Assembly: GCA_048213135.1 (NCBI GenBank) | Contig: PS015009.1 | Coordinates: 2,270,146 to 2,334,145, forward strand | Source: Reclinomonas americana ATCC 50394 | Lineage: Eukaryota; Jakobida; Jakobea; Jakobida | Length of the DNA: 64,000 nt | Direction of reading: 5' to 3' | In this document: piece by piece, positions 45,045 to 53,985 of the stretch | How the letters are laid out: the number at the start of each line of letters is the position of its first letter | Position numbering within the stretch: the first letter of the stretch is position 1 | Program-made: the position numbers and the translations under genes | The notes under the pieces: generated by a model | Database searches by the model: none | What the model saw: only the letters and a program-made list of their open reading frames with translations | Told to the model about the DNA's origin: nothing

Positions 45045-47462
45045 ATGGTAGTATTATTCGGGCAGTTCAGTTCCCTGGTTAAAAAAGCAGTCATGGTACT
45101 GCCGGTGCTTTTGTTGGGTATGATCAGTGTGACCCGGGCGCAGCTTCCCACGACCAAAGACCCCAGTTCTCCGGATGTACCCAACCTGCCGGCGGTGAAT
45201 TATAACCCTTCCCAGTTCTACGACGCGTTAAAAGATAAGAATAAGGACAATAAAACGGGTTCCGATATCAATTCCAAATTAAAGGACAAGATTGAAAAGG
45301 ACAGCCTGGTAAAAGAAAGCACACCATTGTCTGTAAATACAACGGAAGACACCTATGGTATGAAACTTTTTCGCGGCGGGGCAGTAGCCAGCATCACCGA
45401 ATTGTCGACACCACCGCTGGATTACCCCATTGGCGTATATGACCAGATCATTATTTCTCTGTGGAACGGGGCCGAAGCAACACTGGATTATACCGTAGCA
45501 CGCGATGGATCCATTTTCCCGGCCAGCCTGGGTAAGATATACCTGCAGGGATTGACTTTTGAGAATGTAAGGGCCCTGCTTACCCGCAGGTTCAAAGCTT
45601 ATGTACCGCCTACCACCAATATTACTGTATCTCTCGGTCAGCCACGCACCATCTCCGTAAATGTAGCCGGTGAAGTGAATACACAGGGGCCGGTAACCGT
45701 TTCCGCTTTCACCAATGCATTCAATGTGATCGCGCTGGCCGGCGGACCAACAGACATGGCGAACCTCCGCGATATCCTTATTAAAAGAAACGGCCGCGTG
45801 ATCGACCGGCTCGATGTATATAAATACCTTACTACCGGTGATTTTGGCAAACACATTTACCTCGAGAATAATGATTTCGTGATCATGCAAACCGTGGAAA
45901 AGAAAGTAAAGGCGGAAGGTAAGTTCAGGAGGCCCATGTTTTACCAGCTGAAGAAAGACGAAGGGGTAAAGGCGTTGCTGAAATACAGCGGCGGACTGGA
46001 GAGGGACGCGTTTTCGAGTGGCGTAAAAGTATACCGCACGGAGCTGGAAAAGCAGGTGATCAAGGATGTGAATGCAACGGCCATCATTAACCCGACCAAT
46101 GATCCGCGTTTTACCAATGAGGATTTTGATTTACAGGACGGCGATATCGTAAAAGTAATAGCTGTTAACCCGGGACTGGTGAACAAAGTAGAGATGAAAG
46201 GGGAAATATCTTACCCCGGCCAGTATGAAGTGCGCAAGGGCGATAAGCTTTTTGACCTCATCAATCGTGCTGGTGGTATTACACGTAACACGTACCTGCC
46301 CCGTGCCTATATCTTCAGGGGTGGTGGCGACAGTACCAATATCAAAGCCAATAAACTGGAGATCAACCTCACCGGCATTACCAGTAACGATACCGGCAGC
46401 GTAAATAACGTAGAACTGTTTGCCAATGACCAGGTACTCCTGTTCAGCACCAACCAGTTCGCCGATAAACAATACGTGGAAATATTCGGCGAGGTACGCA
46501 AAGAAGGAAAGATGAATAAGTACGGCGGCATGACATTGCAGGACCTCCTGTATTTGTCGGGCGGCCTTAAACAATCCGCTGAATACGGAAGGATTGAAAT
46601 ATCCAGCGTGGTTGATATTGATTCCGCCAAAAATGAACAGCAGCCTACGCGTACGGTTGTACGCACCGTGCGGGTGAGCTCCAACCTGGAGATAGATAGT
46701 GTTTCTGGCAAAATACAGCTGAAACCCTATGACCAGGTTTATGTGCGGAAGAATCCCACGTTTGAGTTGCAGCAACTGGTACAGATCAATGGCTTGGTAC
46801 AGTACCCGGGTCCGTATCCAAGACTGAGCAAATACGAAAGGTTGTCATCCTATATACAGCGTTCAGGCGGTATCAGGGAAAATGCGGATCTGAGCGGAGC
46901 CATACTGTACCGTAAAAAGACACAGTATTTCCGGGAGAATGTGACCAGCAAAGTGGCGGCACTTACCGATTCACTGGGCGGCATCACCAAACTGGATTCC
47001 GCAAAAACGAATATAGCGGAAGTGGCACAGGAACCGGTAAGCATTGACCTGTACAGGGCGCTTAAATACAAGAATTCGAAGTATGATATTATTCTGCAGG
47101 AAGGTGATGTGATCTTCATTCCAGAGATCAATCCTTTCGTAAGTGTAAAAGGCACCGTGCAATCGCCGCTGAAACTTACATTTGATAAGGAGCATACCGG
47201 GGTATTATATTATATCGATAAAGCCGGTGGTTTCGACAAACGGCCATGGCGTAACCGTATTTATGTAACCTATGCCGATGGTAAGAGCAGGCGTACACGT
47301 AACTTCTTCTTCATTCATTTCTATCCCAGGGTGAAGGAAGGATCTGTGATCAATGTACCTTTCCGTCCTGAAGGCAAAGAGGTGACCGATGCGGTATTGC
47401 AGGTGGTATTGTCGAGTATACCTATTGCTGCCGCAGCCATCATAGCCAATATCATTAAGTAA
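45045..47462 (+). CDS. Outer-membrane polysaccharide export protein with several SLBB domains (Wza-like)
   Basis: 805 residues: signal peptide to about 32 (VTRA/Q), a Poly_export domain (about 125-215; YPIGVYDQIIISLWNG, GSIFPASLGKIYLQGLT), then several SLBB domains, each opening with a phrase like VNVAGEVNTQGPV, VEMKGEISYPGQYEV, VEIFGEVRKEG, VQINGLVQYPGPY or VSVKGTVQSP. It ends in a hydrophobic segment (VVLSSIPIAAAAIIANII) that may be the membrane anchor. The family forms the outer-membrane channel for capsule or exopolysaccharide. No lipobox cysteine is seen. Paired with the Wzz-like gene 19 nt downstream. Confidence 0.9.
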   Translation: MVVLFGQFSSLVKKAVMVLPVLLLGMISVTRAQLPTTKDPSSPDVPNLPAVNYNPSQFYDALKDKNKDNKTGSDINSKLKDKIEKDSLVKESTPLSVNTTEDTYGMKLFRGGAVASITELSTPPLDYPIGVYDQIIISLWNGAEATLDYTVARDGSIFPASLGKIYLQGLTFENVRALLTRRFKAYVPPTTNITVSLGQPRTISVNVAGEVNTQGPVTVSAFTNAFNVIALAGGPTDMANLRDILIKRNGRVIDRLDVYKYLTTGDFGKHIYLENNDFVIMQTVEKKVKAEGKFRRPMFYQLKKDEGVKALLKYSGGLERDAFSSGVKVYRTELEKQVIKDVNATAIINPTNDPRFTNEDFDLQDGDIVKVIAVNPGLVNKVEMKGEISYPGQYEVRKGDKLFDLINRAGGITRNTYLPRAYIFRGGGDSTNIKANKLEINLTGITSNDTGSVNNVELFANDQVLLFSTNQFADKQYVEIFGEVRKEGKMNKYGGMTLQDLLYLSGGLKQSAEYGRIEISSVVDIDSAKNEQQPTRTVVRTVRVSSNLEIDSVSGKIQLKPYDQVYVRKNPTFELQQLVQINGLVQYPGPYPRLSKYERLSSYIQRSGGIRENADLSGAILYRKKTQYFRENVTSKVAALTDSLGGITKLDSAKTNIAEVAQEPVSIDLYRALKYKNSKYDIILQEGDVIFIPEINPFVSVKGTVQSPLKLTFDKEHTGVLYYIDKAGGFDKRPWRNRIYVTYADGKSRRTRNFFFIHFYPRVKEGSVINVPFRPEGKEVTDAVLQVVLSSIPIAAAAIIANIIK

Positions 47463-47481
47463 AGGAGCTCAAATTACCTGA

Positions 47482-48537
47482 ATGAACAATTTTGAACTGA
47501 TACAACAACTGCTGAAACGATTAAAAAAATTCAGCTGGCTGATCGCACTGATCGCACTGGCTTTTGGCGGCCTCTTCTATTATATGGCCAAACAAAGCCT
47601 GGTATTGTTCACTTCCACAGCTACGGTATTCCCGCTCAACGGTACACAGGACAACAGTGTTTCCAGCTCTGCCATCAGCAGTATACTTGGTTTGTCTGAC
47701 GCCCCGAAATCCTTTACTTCCGATGCCTCTATCAATATCGTGGAACTGGCTACCAGCCGGCGTACACGGGAGGCGGTAGCTATGACGAAGGTTGCTTCCA
47801 TGGGTAATAAGATGATATCGGAACTGCTGATAGAGGAATACAACCGGCATACCGGTTTTATGCAGAATGAACCGATACAATTGCCGCTCGACAGCCTTGC
47901 CATGATGAATGTGGCCAGCAATATCCTGAAAAATAGTTTTACGGCCCGGATAGGAAAGAATGGAATACTTGAACTCCATTTTACCAATACCAGTCAGAAA
48001 CTGGTAAGGGAAGTGAGCTATGTATACATCGACAAACTGGCGAGTTTTTATATCGAATTAAAAAAGAAAAAAGCACAGATCGATTATGAGTTTGCCATAA
48101 TGAAAGTGGACTCACTCGCCAAAGTGCTGGCTGCACTGGACAGGCAGGCGATTCAGCTCGATGAAAGTACTTTCTTTACTAACGAACAACTCAAACGCTA
48201 CAGCATTCCTAAAGTAAACCTTGACCAGGATAAGGCCACGGTGCAGTCGCAGTATTATTATGCGGTAAACAACAGGGAGTCTGCCGCTTACCGCCTTCAG
48301 AAAGAAACACCTATTATTGAACCGCTCGATCGCCCGGAACCACCTTACGACGTACAGCAAAAGTCCAAGGTCATGTACATAGCGATTGGTCTTATTCTCG
48401 GAACACTGATCGGTGTCATTCTTGTGAGTATCAAAATCATCAACAAATACATCGGCGCTGAATTGAATAAGGCTATTGAAAAAGCCGCAACCAAAGCAAA
48501 GCAGGGGTTGCAGGAGCAGGAAGAACCGGTTAAATAA
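47482..48537 (+). CDS. Chain-length determinant (Wzz-type) inner-membrane protein
   Basis: 351 residues: membrane helix at about 19-37, a periplasmic region with a coiled-coil part (IELKKKKAQIDYEFAIMKVDSLAKVLAALDRQ), the Pro-rich pre-helix motif EPLDRPEPPYDVQQKSK, and a second helix at about 299-320, followed by a basic cytoplasmic tail. No BY-kinase domain is fused. It works with the Wza-like protein to set polysaccharide length. No glycosyltransferases follow, so the pair is separate from any synthesis cluster in this window. Confidence 0.9.
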   Translation: MNNFELIQQLLKRLKKFSWLIALIALAFGGLFYYMAKQSLVLFTSTATVFPLNGTQDNSVSSSAISSILGLSDAPKSFTSDASINIVELATSRRTREAVAMTKVASMGNKMISELLIEEYNRHTGFMQNEPIQLPLDSLAMMNVASNILKNSFTARIGKNGILELHFTNTSQKLVREVSYVYIDKLASFYIELKKKKAQIDYEFAIMKVDSLAKVLAALDRQAIQLDESTFFTNEQLKRYSIPKVNLDQDKATVQSQYYYAVNNRESAAYRLQKETPIIEPLDRPEPPYDVQQKSKVMYIAIGLILGTLIGVILVSIKIINKYIGAELNKAIEKAATKAKQGLQEQEEPVK

Positions 48538-48617
48538 TTAATTACGAATTAGTAATTATGAATTGCGGATAGTGAATTATTGATCATAGATACAGCAACA
48601 TAGATATTTTTTGAAAC

Positions 48618-48650
48618 GAATAAGGCGAATCCTAAAGATTCGCCTTATTC
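48618..48650. terminator. Bidirectional terminator-like hairpin between convergent genes
   Basis: 14-bp perfect stem GAATAAGGCGAATC/GATTCGCCTTATTC with a 5-nt loop between the Wzz-like gene and the convergent ABC permease gene. T-runs are weak. It is flanked by short AATTACGAATT-type repeats (48537-48566 and 48650-48668). Confidence 0.65.
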
Positions 48651-48668
48651 ATAATTCGTAATTGATAA

Positions 48669-49940
48669 CTATTTTCTAAACGCCCACTTCATCATTTCCT
48701 TCCAGCTGGGTTTCTTACCATACATCAGTATACCTGTTCTGTAGATCTTACCGGCAAACCAGGTAGTGAACATAAAGCCGGCAATAAGCAGGCCCATCGA
48801 CAGGCCAAGCTGCCACCACGGCACCGTATTGGGTACCCCGAAAGGAATACGGGCCATCATTACAATAGGCGAGCTGAAAGGAATGATACTGGCCCATACG
48901 GCAACAGGACTGGAAGGATTGCTGATCGCCGGGGTCATCAAAGCAATCGAAAAGATCACCAGCATGGTAATGGGGAAACTCAGCGATTGTGCCTCCCGCA
49001 TGTCTTCATTAATAGCGCTTCCGATAGCTGCATACAGGGAAGAGTAGAAGAAGAAGCCTGCCAGCAAATAGAAAATAAAACAAACGATCACCATGATCAT
49101 ATTCACACTGGTAAATACTTTCTGGATATTGCCCACGGCACCTGCCATCATGCCTTCAGACCCGCCTTTACCAAGGTTATAGATGAGGAAGATACAGGCG
49201 ATCCAGATGAGGAACTGGCTGAGGGCCACCAGGCCAATGCCCACTATCTTTCCCAGCATCAGTTGAAAAGGTTTAACAGACGATACCATCACTTCCGCAA
49301 TGCGGTTGGTCTTCTCTTCTGTTACACCCATCATTACCTGGCTGCCATACAATAAAAGAATAAGGTACATCAGGAAACCGCAGACATAACCAATAATAGT
49401 GGCTGTACCCGCATCAGCGTCTTTGTCGCGGTTATTGAGCAGGCGCACGTCAAGCTGGCTGGCACGCATGATGCTTTGTTTGCCGGCATCAATACCCAGG
49501 CTGTCATTCTTTACCCGGTTCCAGATCGCATTCAGTTTGCCTGTAACAGGAGCGGTTACACCCCTGCCGTAGGTTTTGTTGGTATAAAGGGTAAGACTGT
49601 CTTCGCCTTTCTTCCAGTCTATATTTTGTGGTATTACCACATAGCCGTTATACCCCAGGGAGTCGAATTGTTTACTGAATTCGGTCTCGTTGGTATGTAC
49701 CAGCGTGATCCGGTTAAGTGTGTCGCCGGCATTGGCTTCGCTGATGAGTTTATCTGTGAAGTAGCCGGAATGGTCAATAACGGCTACATGCATATCCTGC
49801 CTGGTTTTGTCGGCGATATAACCGGTGCCGAAAATGACCAGCAGGTAGAGTACCGGGAACAATATAGTGCCGATAATAAAAGTTCTTTTCCTTACACGGG
49901 TAAGGTATTCTCTTTGAATGATGAGGAATATCTTGTTCAT
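48669..49940 (-). CDS. ABC-2-type permease (NatB-like)
   Basis: 423 residues: N-terminal helix (about 22-43), a ~130-residue extracytoplasmic domain, then five to six helices (about 180-390). The conserved AEVMVSSVKPFQLMLGKIVGIG segment is typical of NatB-type sodium/drug exporters. Its ATPase gene ends 29 nt upstream on the same strand. Substrate unknown; Na+ extrusion is a family guess. Confidence 0.88.
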   Translation of the reverse strand: MNKIFLIIQREYLTRVRKRTFIIGTILFPVLYLLVIFGTGYIADKTRQDMHVAVIDHSGYFTDKLISEANAGDTLNRITLVHTNETEFSKQFDSLGYNGYVVIPQNIDWKKGEDSLTLYTNKTYGRGVTAPVTGKLNAIWNRVKNDSLGIDAGKQSIMRASQLDVRLLNNRDKDADAGTATIIGYVCGFLMYLILLLYGSQVMMGVTEEKTNRIAEVMVSSVKPFQLMLGKIVGIGLVALSQFLIWIACIFLIYNLGKGGSEGMMAGAVGNIQKVFTSVNMIMVIVCFIFYLLAGFFFYSSLYAAIGSAINEDMREAQSLSFPITMLVIFSIALMTPAISNPSSPVAVWASIIPFSSPIVMMARIPFGVPNTVPWWQLGLSMGLLIAGFMFTTWFAGKIYRTGILMYGKKPSWKEMMKWAFRK

Positions 49941-49969
49941 ACAATTGATGAGGGGTTAATGATTCAGGA

Positions 49970-50896
49970 TTACACAGACTGGAATTGCCTTGCAGTTGGC
50001 GTGCCTTCCACCAGTTTGATGAAGATGTCGTTGAGCGATGGCAGTTTCTCCGTAAAGCCCTGCACCTGTACACCCTGGCTGATGAAATGCTGCAGCACTT
50101 CGTTGGTCGTGGTGCCTTCGTGCAGTTTAATGAGAAGCTGACCGGGCTGTTGTTTTACCACTTCAAAAGCCGGCGTCATCAATTGTTCGGCCATGGTGGT
50201 TGCATTAACCAGGAACAGGTTTTCCTTAAATTCATTTTTGACGGAGGATACCGTACCGTCGAGTATCTTTTTTCCTTTGTTCACCAGTACGATATGATCG
50301 CAGATCTCTTCTACCTGTTCCATACGGTGTGTACTGAAGATGATGGTGCTGCCATTCTGTGCCAGCCTGAATATCTCATCTTTAATGAGGTTGGCATTCA
50401 CGGGATCCAGACCGCTGAAGGGTTCGTCCAGTATGATCAGTTTGGGTTCATGCAATACAGTAGTGACAAACTGCAGTTTCTGCTGCATGCCCTTGCTCAG
50501 GTCCTCTACTTTTTTGTTCCACCAGCTGTCCATCGCCAGCCGGCTGAACCAGTTTTTGATCTTCGCGGTAGCATCGGCTTTACTCATGCCTTTTAACCGG
50601 GCCAGGTACAGCGCCTGTTCGCCGATCTTCATTTTTTTGTAAAGACCGCGTTCTTCCGGCATATAGCCGATGTGGATGATGTCATCCTGCGGATGGAAGG
50701 GCTTACCGTCAAAAATAATCTCGCCGCTGTCCTGGTAAAAGATGCCGGTGATCATGCGCAGCAAGGTTGTTTTGCCCGCGCCATTAGGACCCAGCAGGCC
50801 AAAAATGCTGCCGGTCCCGATCTCCATGCTGATACCATCAACGGCCTTCTGCGTAGCGAAATATTTTTTCAGGTCTTTCGTGACTAAAATGCTCAT
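49970..50896 (-). CDS. ABC transporter ATP-binding protein (NatA-like)
   Basis: 308 residues. Walker A GPNGAGKTTLLR is at 35-46, signature DLSKGMQQKLQFVTT at about 135, Walker B LIILDEPFSGLDPVN and the H-loop FSTHRMEQ. The C-terminal ~85 residues (DUF4162-like) end with LPSLNDIFIKLV. It forms one transporter with the permease gene that follows. Confidence 0.93.
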   Translation of the reverse strand: MSILVTKDLKKYFATQKAVDGISMEIGTGSIFGLLGPNGAGKTTLLRMITGIFYQDSGEIIFDGKPFHPQDDIIHIGYMPEERGLYKKMKIGEQALYLARLKGMSKADATAKIKNWFSRLAMDSWWNKKVEDLSKGMQQKLQFVTTVLHEPKLIILDEPFSGLDPVNANLIKDEIFRLAQNGSTIIFSTHRMEQVEEICDHIVLVNKGKKILDGTVSSVKNEFKENLFLVNATTMAEQLMTPAFEVVKQQPGQLLIKLHEGTTTNEVLQHFISQGVQVQGFTEKLPSLNDIFIKLVEGTPTARQFQSV

Positions 50897-50986
50897 GTAA
50901 AAATGTTAAGGTGGTTATGCCTGGTAAATTGGTTCACCAAAATATTCATTTATTGCGGAACCGGGTATGGTTTATTGGTTAAGCGG

Positions 50987-52588
50987 TTATAAATGCCCCG
51001 TCAGGTGTGCAGCAATGGTTTGTGCCACTCTTTCACCATCCATACAGGCGCTGACGATGCCGCCTGCATAACCGGCACCTTCCCCGCAGGGATAAAGGTT
51101 GTCAAATTGAGGGTGGGCGAGGCTTTCCGGGTCTCTCGGTATGCGTACAGGCGAAGAAGTACGGCTTTCTGTAGCCACCACTACGGCTTCTCTGCTGTAA
51201 TACCCTTTCATCTTCCTGCCAAAAGCCCTGAAACCGGCTGACAGGGTATGGTACACAAAATCCGGTAGCACTTCATTCAAAGAGGAAGATTGTAAGCCCG
51301 GCAGGTAAGAACAACCGGGCAGTGTGGCCGATACTTTTTTGTCGCAGAAATCAGTCATGCGTTGCGCAGGGGCTACCAGGGCGCCGCCGCCTGCATTGAA
51401 ACAGGATTGTTCTACCATTTGCTGGAAGCGCATGAGCAGTAAAGGATCTTTCTCACCGGCAATACAATCTTTGTTGCCCGCGGAACGGAATGCACGCAAA
51501 GCATCGGCAGCTTCTACCTGCACCACCATACCACTGTTAGCATAAGGGTTATTGCGTTTGGAAGGGCTCCACCCGTTTACGACCAGTTCTCCCGGGGCAG
51601 TGGCTGCGGGGGCAATGATGCCACCGGGGCACATGCAAAAAGAAAATACGCCGCGGCCTTCCACCTGCTGTACCAGGCTGTAAGAAGCGGGAGGGAGGTC
51701 CTCGTCACGAACGGTACAATGGTATTGTATATTATCGATCAGTTGTTGCGGATGCTCAATACGTACGCCCAGTGCAAAAGGTTTGGCCTCAATAAGAATG
51801 GACTGGCGGTGAAGGAGTTCAAAAATATCCCTGGCGCTGTGCCCTGTGGCCAGTATAAAAGATCCGGCTTTGATAATATCGCCGTCGGCTGTTTCCACAG
51901 CGGTGATGCGTCCCTTATCGCTTAGGAATCCGGTCACCTTTTTTTCGAAAAGGAATTCTCCGCCTGCATCCAGTATGCGTTGACGCATGGCGGTAATGAT
52001 ATGCGGCAGTTTGTTGGTACCGATATGCGGGTGGGCATCGTACAGTATATTTTCTTCGGCGCCAAAATGTACGAAGAGGTTCAGGATACGGTCGATGCTG
52101 CCCCTTTTATTGCTGCGGGTATATAATTTGCCATCACTGTAAGTGCCGGCGCCGCCTTCTCCAAAACAATAGTTGCTCTCCGGGTTGACCACGCCTTCGC
52201 GGTTCAGCGCTGCCAGGTCGCGGCGGCGTGCACGAACATCCTTGCCTCTTTCCAGTACAATGGGACGAATACCTTTTTCAATGAGTTGCAGTGCGGCGAA
52301 AAGTCCGGCCGGCCCGGCGCCGATGACCACCACGCGGTGAGGCGACTGTGCAACATCCGGAAAATTAAAATCGGGCAGTTGCCGCTGCTGAAAAGGTTCG
52401 TCGATAAAAGCGGTAACGGTAAGGTTGATCCACACGGTTCTGCCACGGGCATCAATGGATTGCTTGTTGATGCGGTAACCATTGATGGCAGCCAGTTTTT
52501 TACTGCAAGCCGAAGCGATCATTTTTCTGACAGCCGCTTCATTGGCAGCTTCGGAAGGAAGCAGTTTGAGAGAGAATTGTTGTTGCAT
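50987..52588 (-). CDS. FAD-dependent oxidoreductase (COG2509-type)
   Basis: 533 residues. Residues 1-75 are a small N-terminal alpha/beta domain; the FAD-binding Rossmann motif VVVIGAGPAGLFAAL is at 86-100, followed by ERGKDVRARRRD and the hallmark NYCFGEGGAGTYSDGKLYTR, then SFILATGHSARD and a C-terminal LYPCGEGAGYAGGI. This set defines the uncharacterised FAD-dependent dehydrogenase group; substrate unknown. It lies alone on the minus strand, 90 nt upstream of the NatAB-like genes. Confidence 0.9.
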   Translation of the reverse strand: MQQQFSLKLLPSEAANEAAVRKMIASACSKKLAAINGYRINKQSIDARGRTVWINLTVTAFIDEPFQQRQLPDFNFPDVAQSPHRVVVIGAGPAGLFAALQLIEKGIRPIVLERGKDVRARRRDLAALNREGVVNPESNYCFGEGGAGTYSDGKLYTRSNKRGSIDRILNLFVHFGAEENILYDAHPHIGTNKLPHIITAMRQRILDAGGEFLFEKKVTGFLSDKGRITAVETADGDIIKAGSFILATGHSARDIFELLHRQSILIEAKPFALGVRIEHPQQLIDNIQYHCTVRDEDLPPASYSLVQQVEGRGVFSFCMCPGGIIAPAATAPGELVVNGWSPSKRNNPYANSGMVVQVEAADALRAFRSAGNKDCIAGEKDPLLLMRFQQMVEQSCFNAGGGALVAPAQRMTDFCDKKVSATLPGCSYLPGLQSSSLNEVLPDFVYHTLSAGFRAFGRKMKGYYSREAVVVATESRTSSPVRIPRDPESLAHPQFDNLYPCGEGAGYAGGIVSACMDGERVAQTIAAHLTGHL

Positions 52589-52726
52589 GTGAAGTGTCAG
52601 GCAGTTAACCTAAAAACTCTGTTAATTCAAAAGTAAAAATTCAAAAGTAAAAAGGGAGCACACAGTCTCAGTGAGATCACCGCTTATTCATGCACTCTTT
52701 TTTAATTTTGACTTTTTATTTTTTAC

Positions 52727-53119
52727 TTAAAAAGGCAAATCATCCACCGCATCAGGCGGCGTTGAAGAGAACGTATCCAGCGGCTCCATATATTCATTGT
52801 CAATAGGCGCCTTACCGCTGCCGGGCTGCAGTATCTGTTCCACTCTCCAGGCATCGAGGTTGGTGATGTAGTTCACTTTACCATCTTTTTCCCATTTGCT
52901 GCCCTTAATATTAAAGTATACTTTGATCTCATCGCCGATGTTGACCCGGTCCACAATAGCGGTCTTATCCTGCACACACTGGAACTTTACATAATTGGTG
53001 ATTGTGCGGCCATTGATCTCGTCTGTTTTTTCCACGGCAAACTCCCTCGTTTTGAAGGTCTCCGTACGCTGTACAATGTCATATTTGGCAACCAGTTTGC
53101 CCGTCAGTTCATAACTCAT
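52727..53119 (-). CDS. DUF3127 single-stranded-DNA-binding-like protein
   Basis: 130 residues. MSYELTGKLVAKYDIVQRTETFKTREFAVEK and the VNIGDEIKVYFNIKGSKWE segment match the Bacteroidota DUF3127 family, an OB-fold resembling SSB. The C-terminus is acidic and ends in DAVDDLPF, similar to the SSB tail (D-D-x-P-F) that recruits partner proteins. A nucleic-acid role is therefore likely but unproven. Confidence 0.87.
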   Translation of the reverse strand: MSYELTGKLVAKYDIVQRTETFKTREFAVEKTDEINGRTITNYVKFQCVQDKTAIVDRVNIGDEIKVYFNIKGSKWEKDGKVNYITNLDAWRVEQILQPGSGKAPIDNEYMEPLDTFSSTPPDAVDDLPF

Positions 53120-53137
53120 GGTGATAATTTAGTATGC

Positions 53138-53145
53138 CAAAAGTA
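53138..53145 (-). promoter_or_regulatory. -7 element of the DUF3127 gene
   Basis: Minus-strand TACTTTTG, a perfect TAnnTTTG, 18 nt before ATG 53119. Confidence 0.5.
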
Positions 53146-53235
53146 ATTCTATTTCACGATAATTTTTTGCGGATTCTTTTATCCGCTATTGCCAAAAAAT
53201 GTCTACCTTCCTTTTGATATAATCAGCCGCCCGTT

Positions 53236-53985
53236 ATGCGTACAACCCGGATCTTTCCTGCCGCCCTCATTGCCTTTTCGGCCTGGGTGTCCTGCACTAC
53301 TGTATACCAGCCACAGTCTGTACAATATAATGATTACCGCATCAGTTCCGGTGCCAGGCAGGACAGTAACCTGGTAGCATTGCTCCGTCCTTATGCCGAC
53401 AGTGTGAACAGGAGCATGAACGCCATTGTAGCCGTTACCGCAATGGAGCTGGAAAAAAGACAACCCGAAGGCACGCTGGGCAATGTAATGGCCGACGCCA
53501 TGCTGGTGATGGGTGCCAGTCATTTTAATACCAAAGTGGATGCTGCCTTTGTGAACTATGGTGGTATCAGGCTTACCTCTATTCCGGCGGGCAATATTAC
53601 CCGGGGTAAAGTATTTGAGCTGGCGCCTTTCGATAATGTAACGGTACTGCAACGGTTAAGCGGAACCGTACTACAGCAATTTCTTGATCATATTTCTGGC
53701 CGTGGTGGCTGGCCCTGCTCAGGTATCACCTGGCAGATAAAAGATAAGAAAGCCATCAACGTGCTCATCGGTGGCAAACCGCTTGATCCGTCAGCCACTT
53801 ATACCATCGCCAATAATGATTATGTGGCCAATGGCGGCGACGACTGCGCCATGCTGCGCAATATTCCCCAGCAAAACGACGGGTATGTATACCGCGACGC
53901 GGTGCTGGAGTATTTTGCCGGTTTCTCCCGGCAGGGTAAAAAAATATCAGCTCAAATTGAAAACAGGGTAACCAATGTCAACTAG
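53236..53985 (+). CDS. 5'-nucleotidase C-terminal-domain protein (separate subunit, probable lipoprotein)
   Basis: 249 residues. The N-terminus (MRTTRIFPAALIAFSAWVSC) looks like a lipoprotein signal with a weak lipobox, modified Cys20. The body matches the C-terminal substrate-binding domain of UshA-type nucleotidases: GNVMADAMLVMG, AFVNYGGIRLTSIPAGNITRG, FELAPFDNVTVLQRLSG and YTIANNDYVANGGDD. In most bacteria this domain is fused after the metallophosphatase domain; here it is encoded first, and its stop overlaps the phosphatase gene by 11 nt, so the two products probably assemble. Confidence 0.88.
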   Translation: MRTTRIFPAALIAFSAWVSCTTVYQPQSVQYNDYRISSGARQDSNLVALLRPYADSVNRSMNAIVAVTAMELEKRQPEGTLGNVMADAMLVMGASHFNTKVDAAFVNYGGIRLTSIPAGNITRGKVFELAPFDNVTVLQRLSGTVLQQFLDHISGRGGWPCSGITWQIKDKKAINVLIGGKPLDPSATYTIANNDYVANGGDDCAMLRNIPQQNDGYVYRDAVLEYFAGFSRQGKKISAQIENRVTNVN

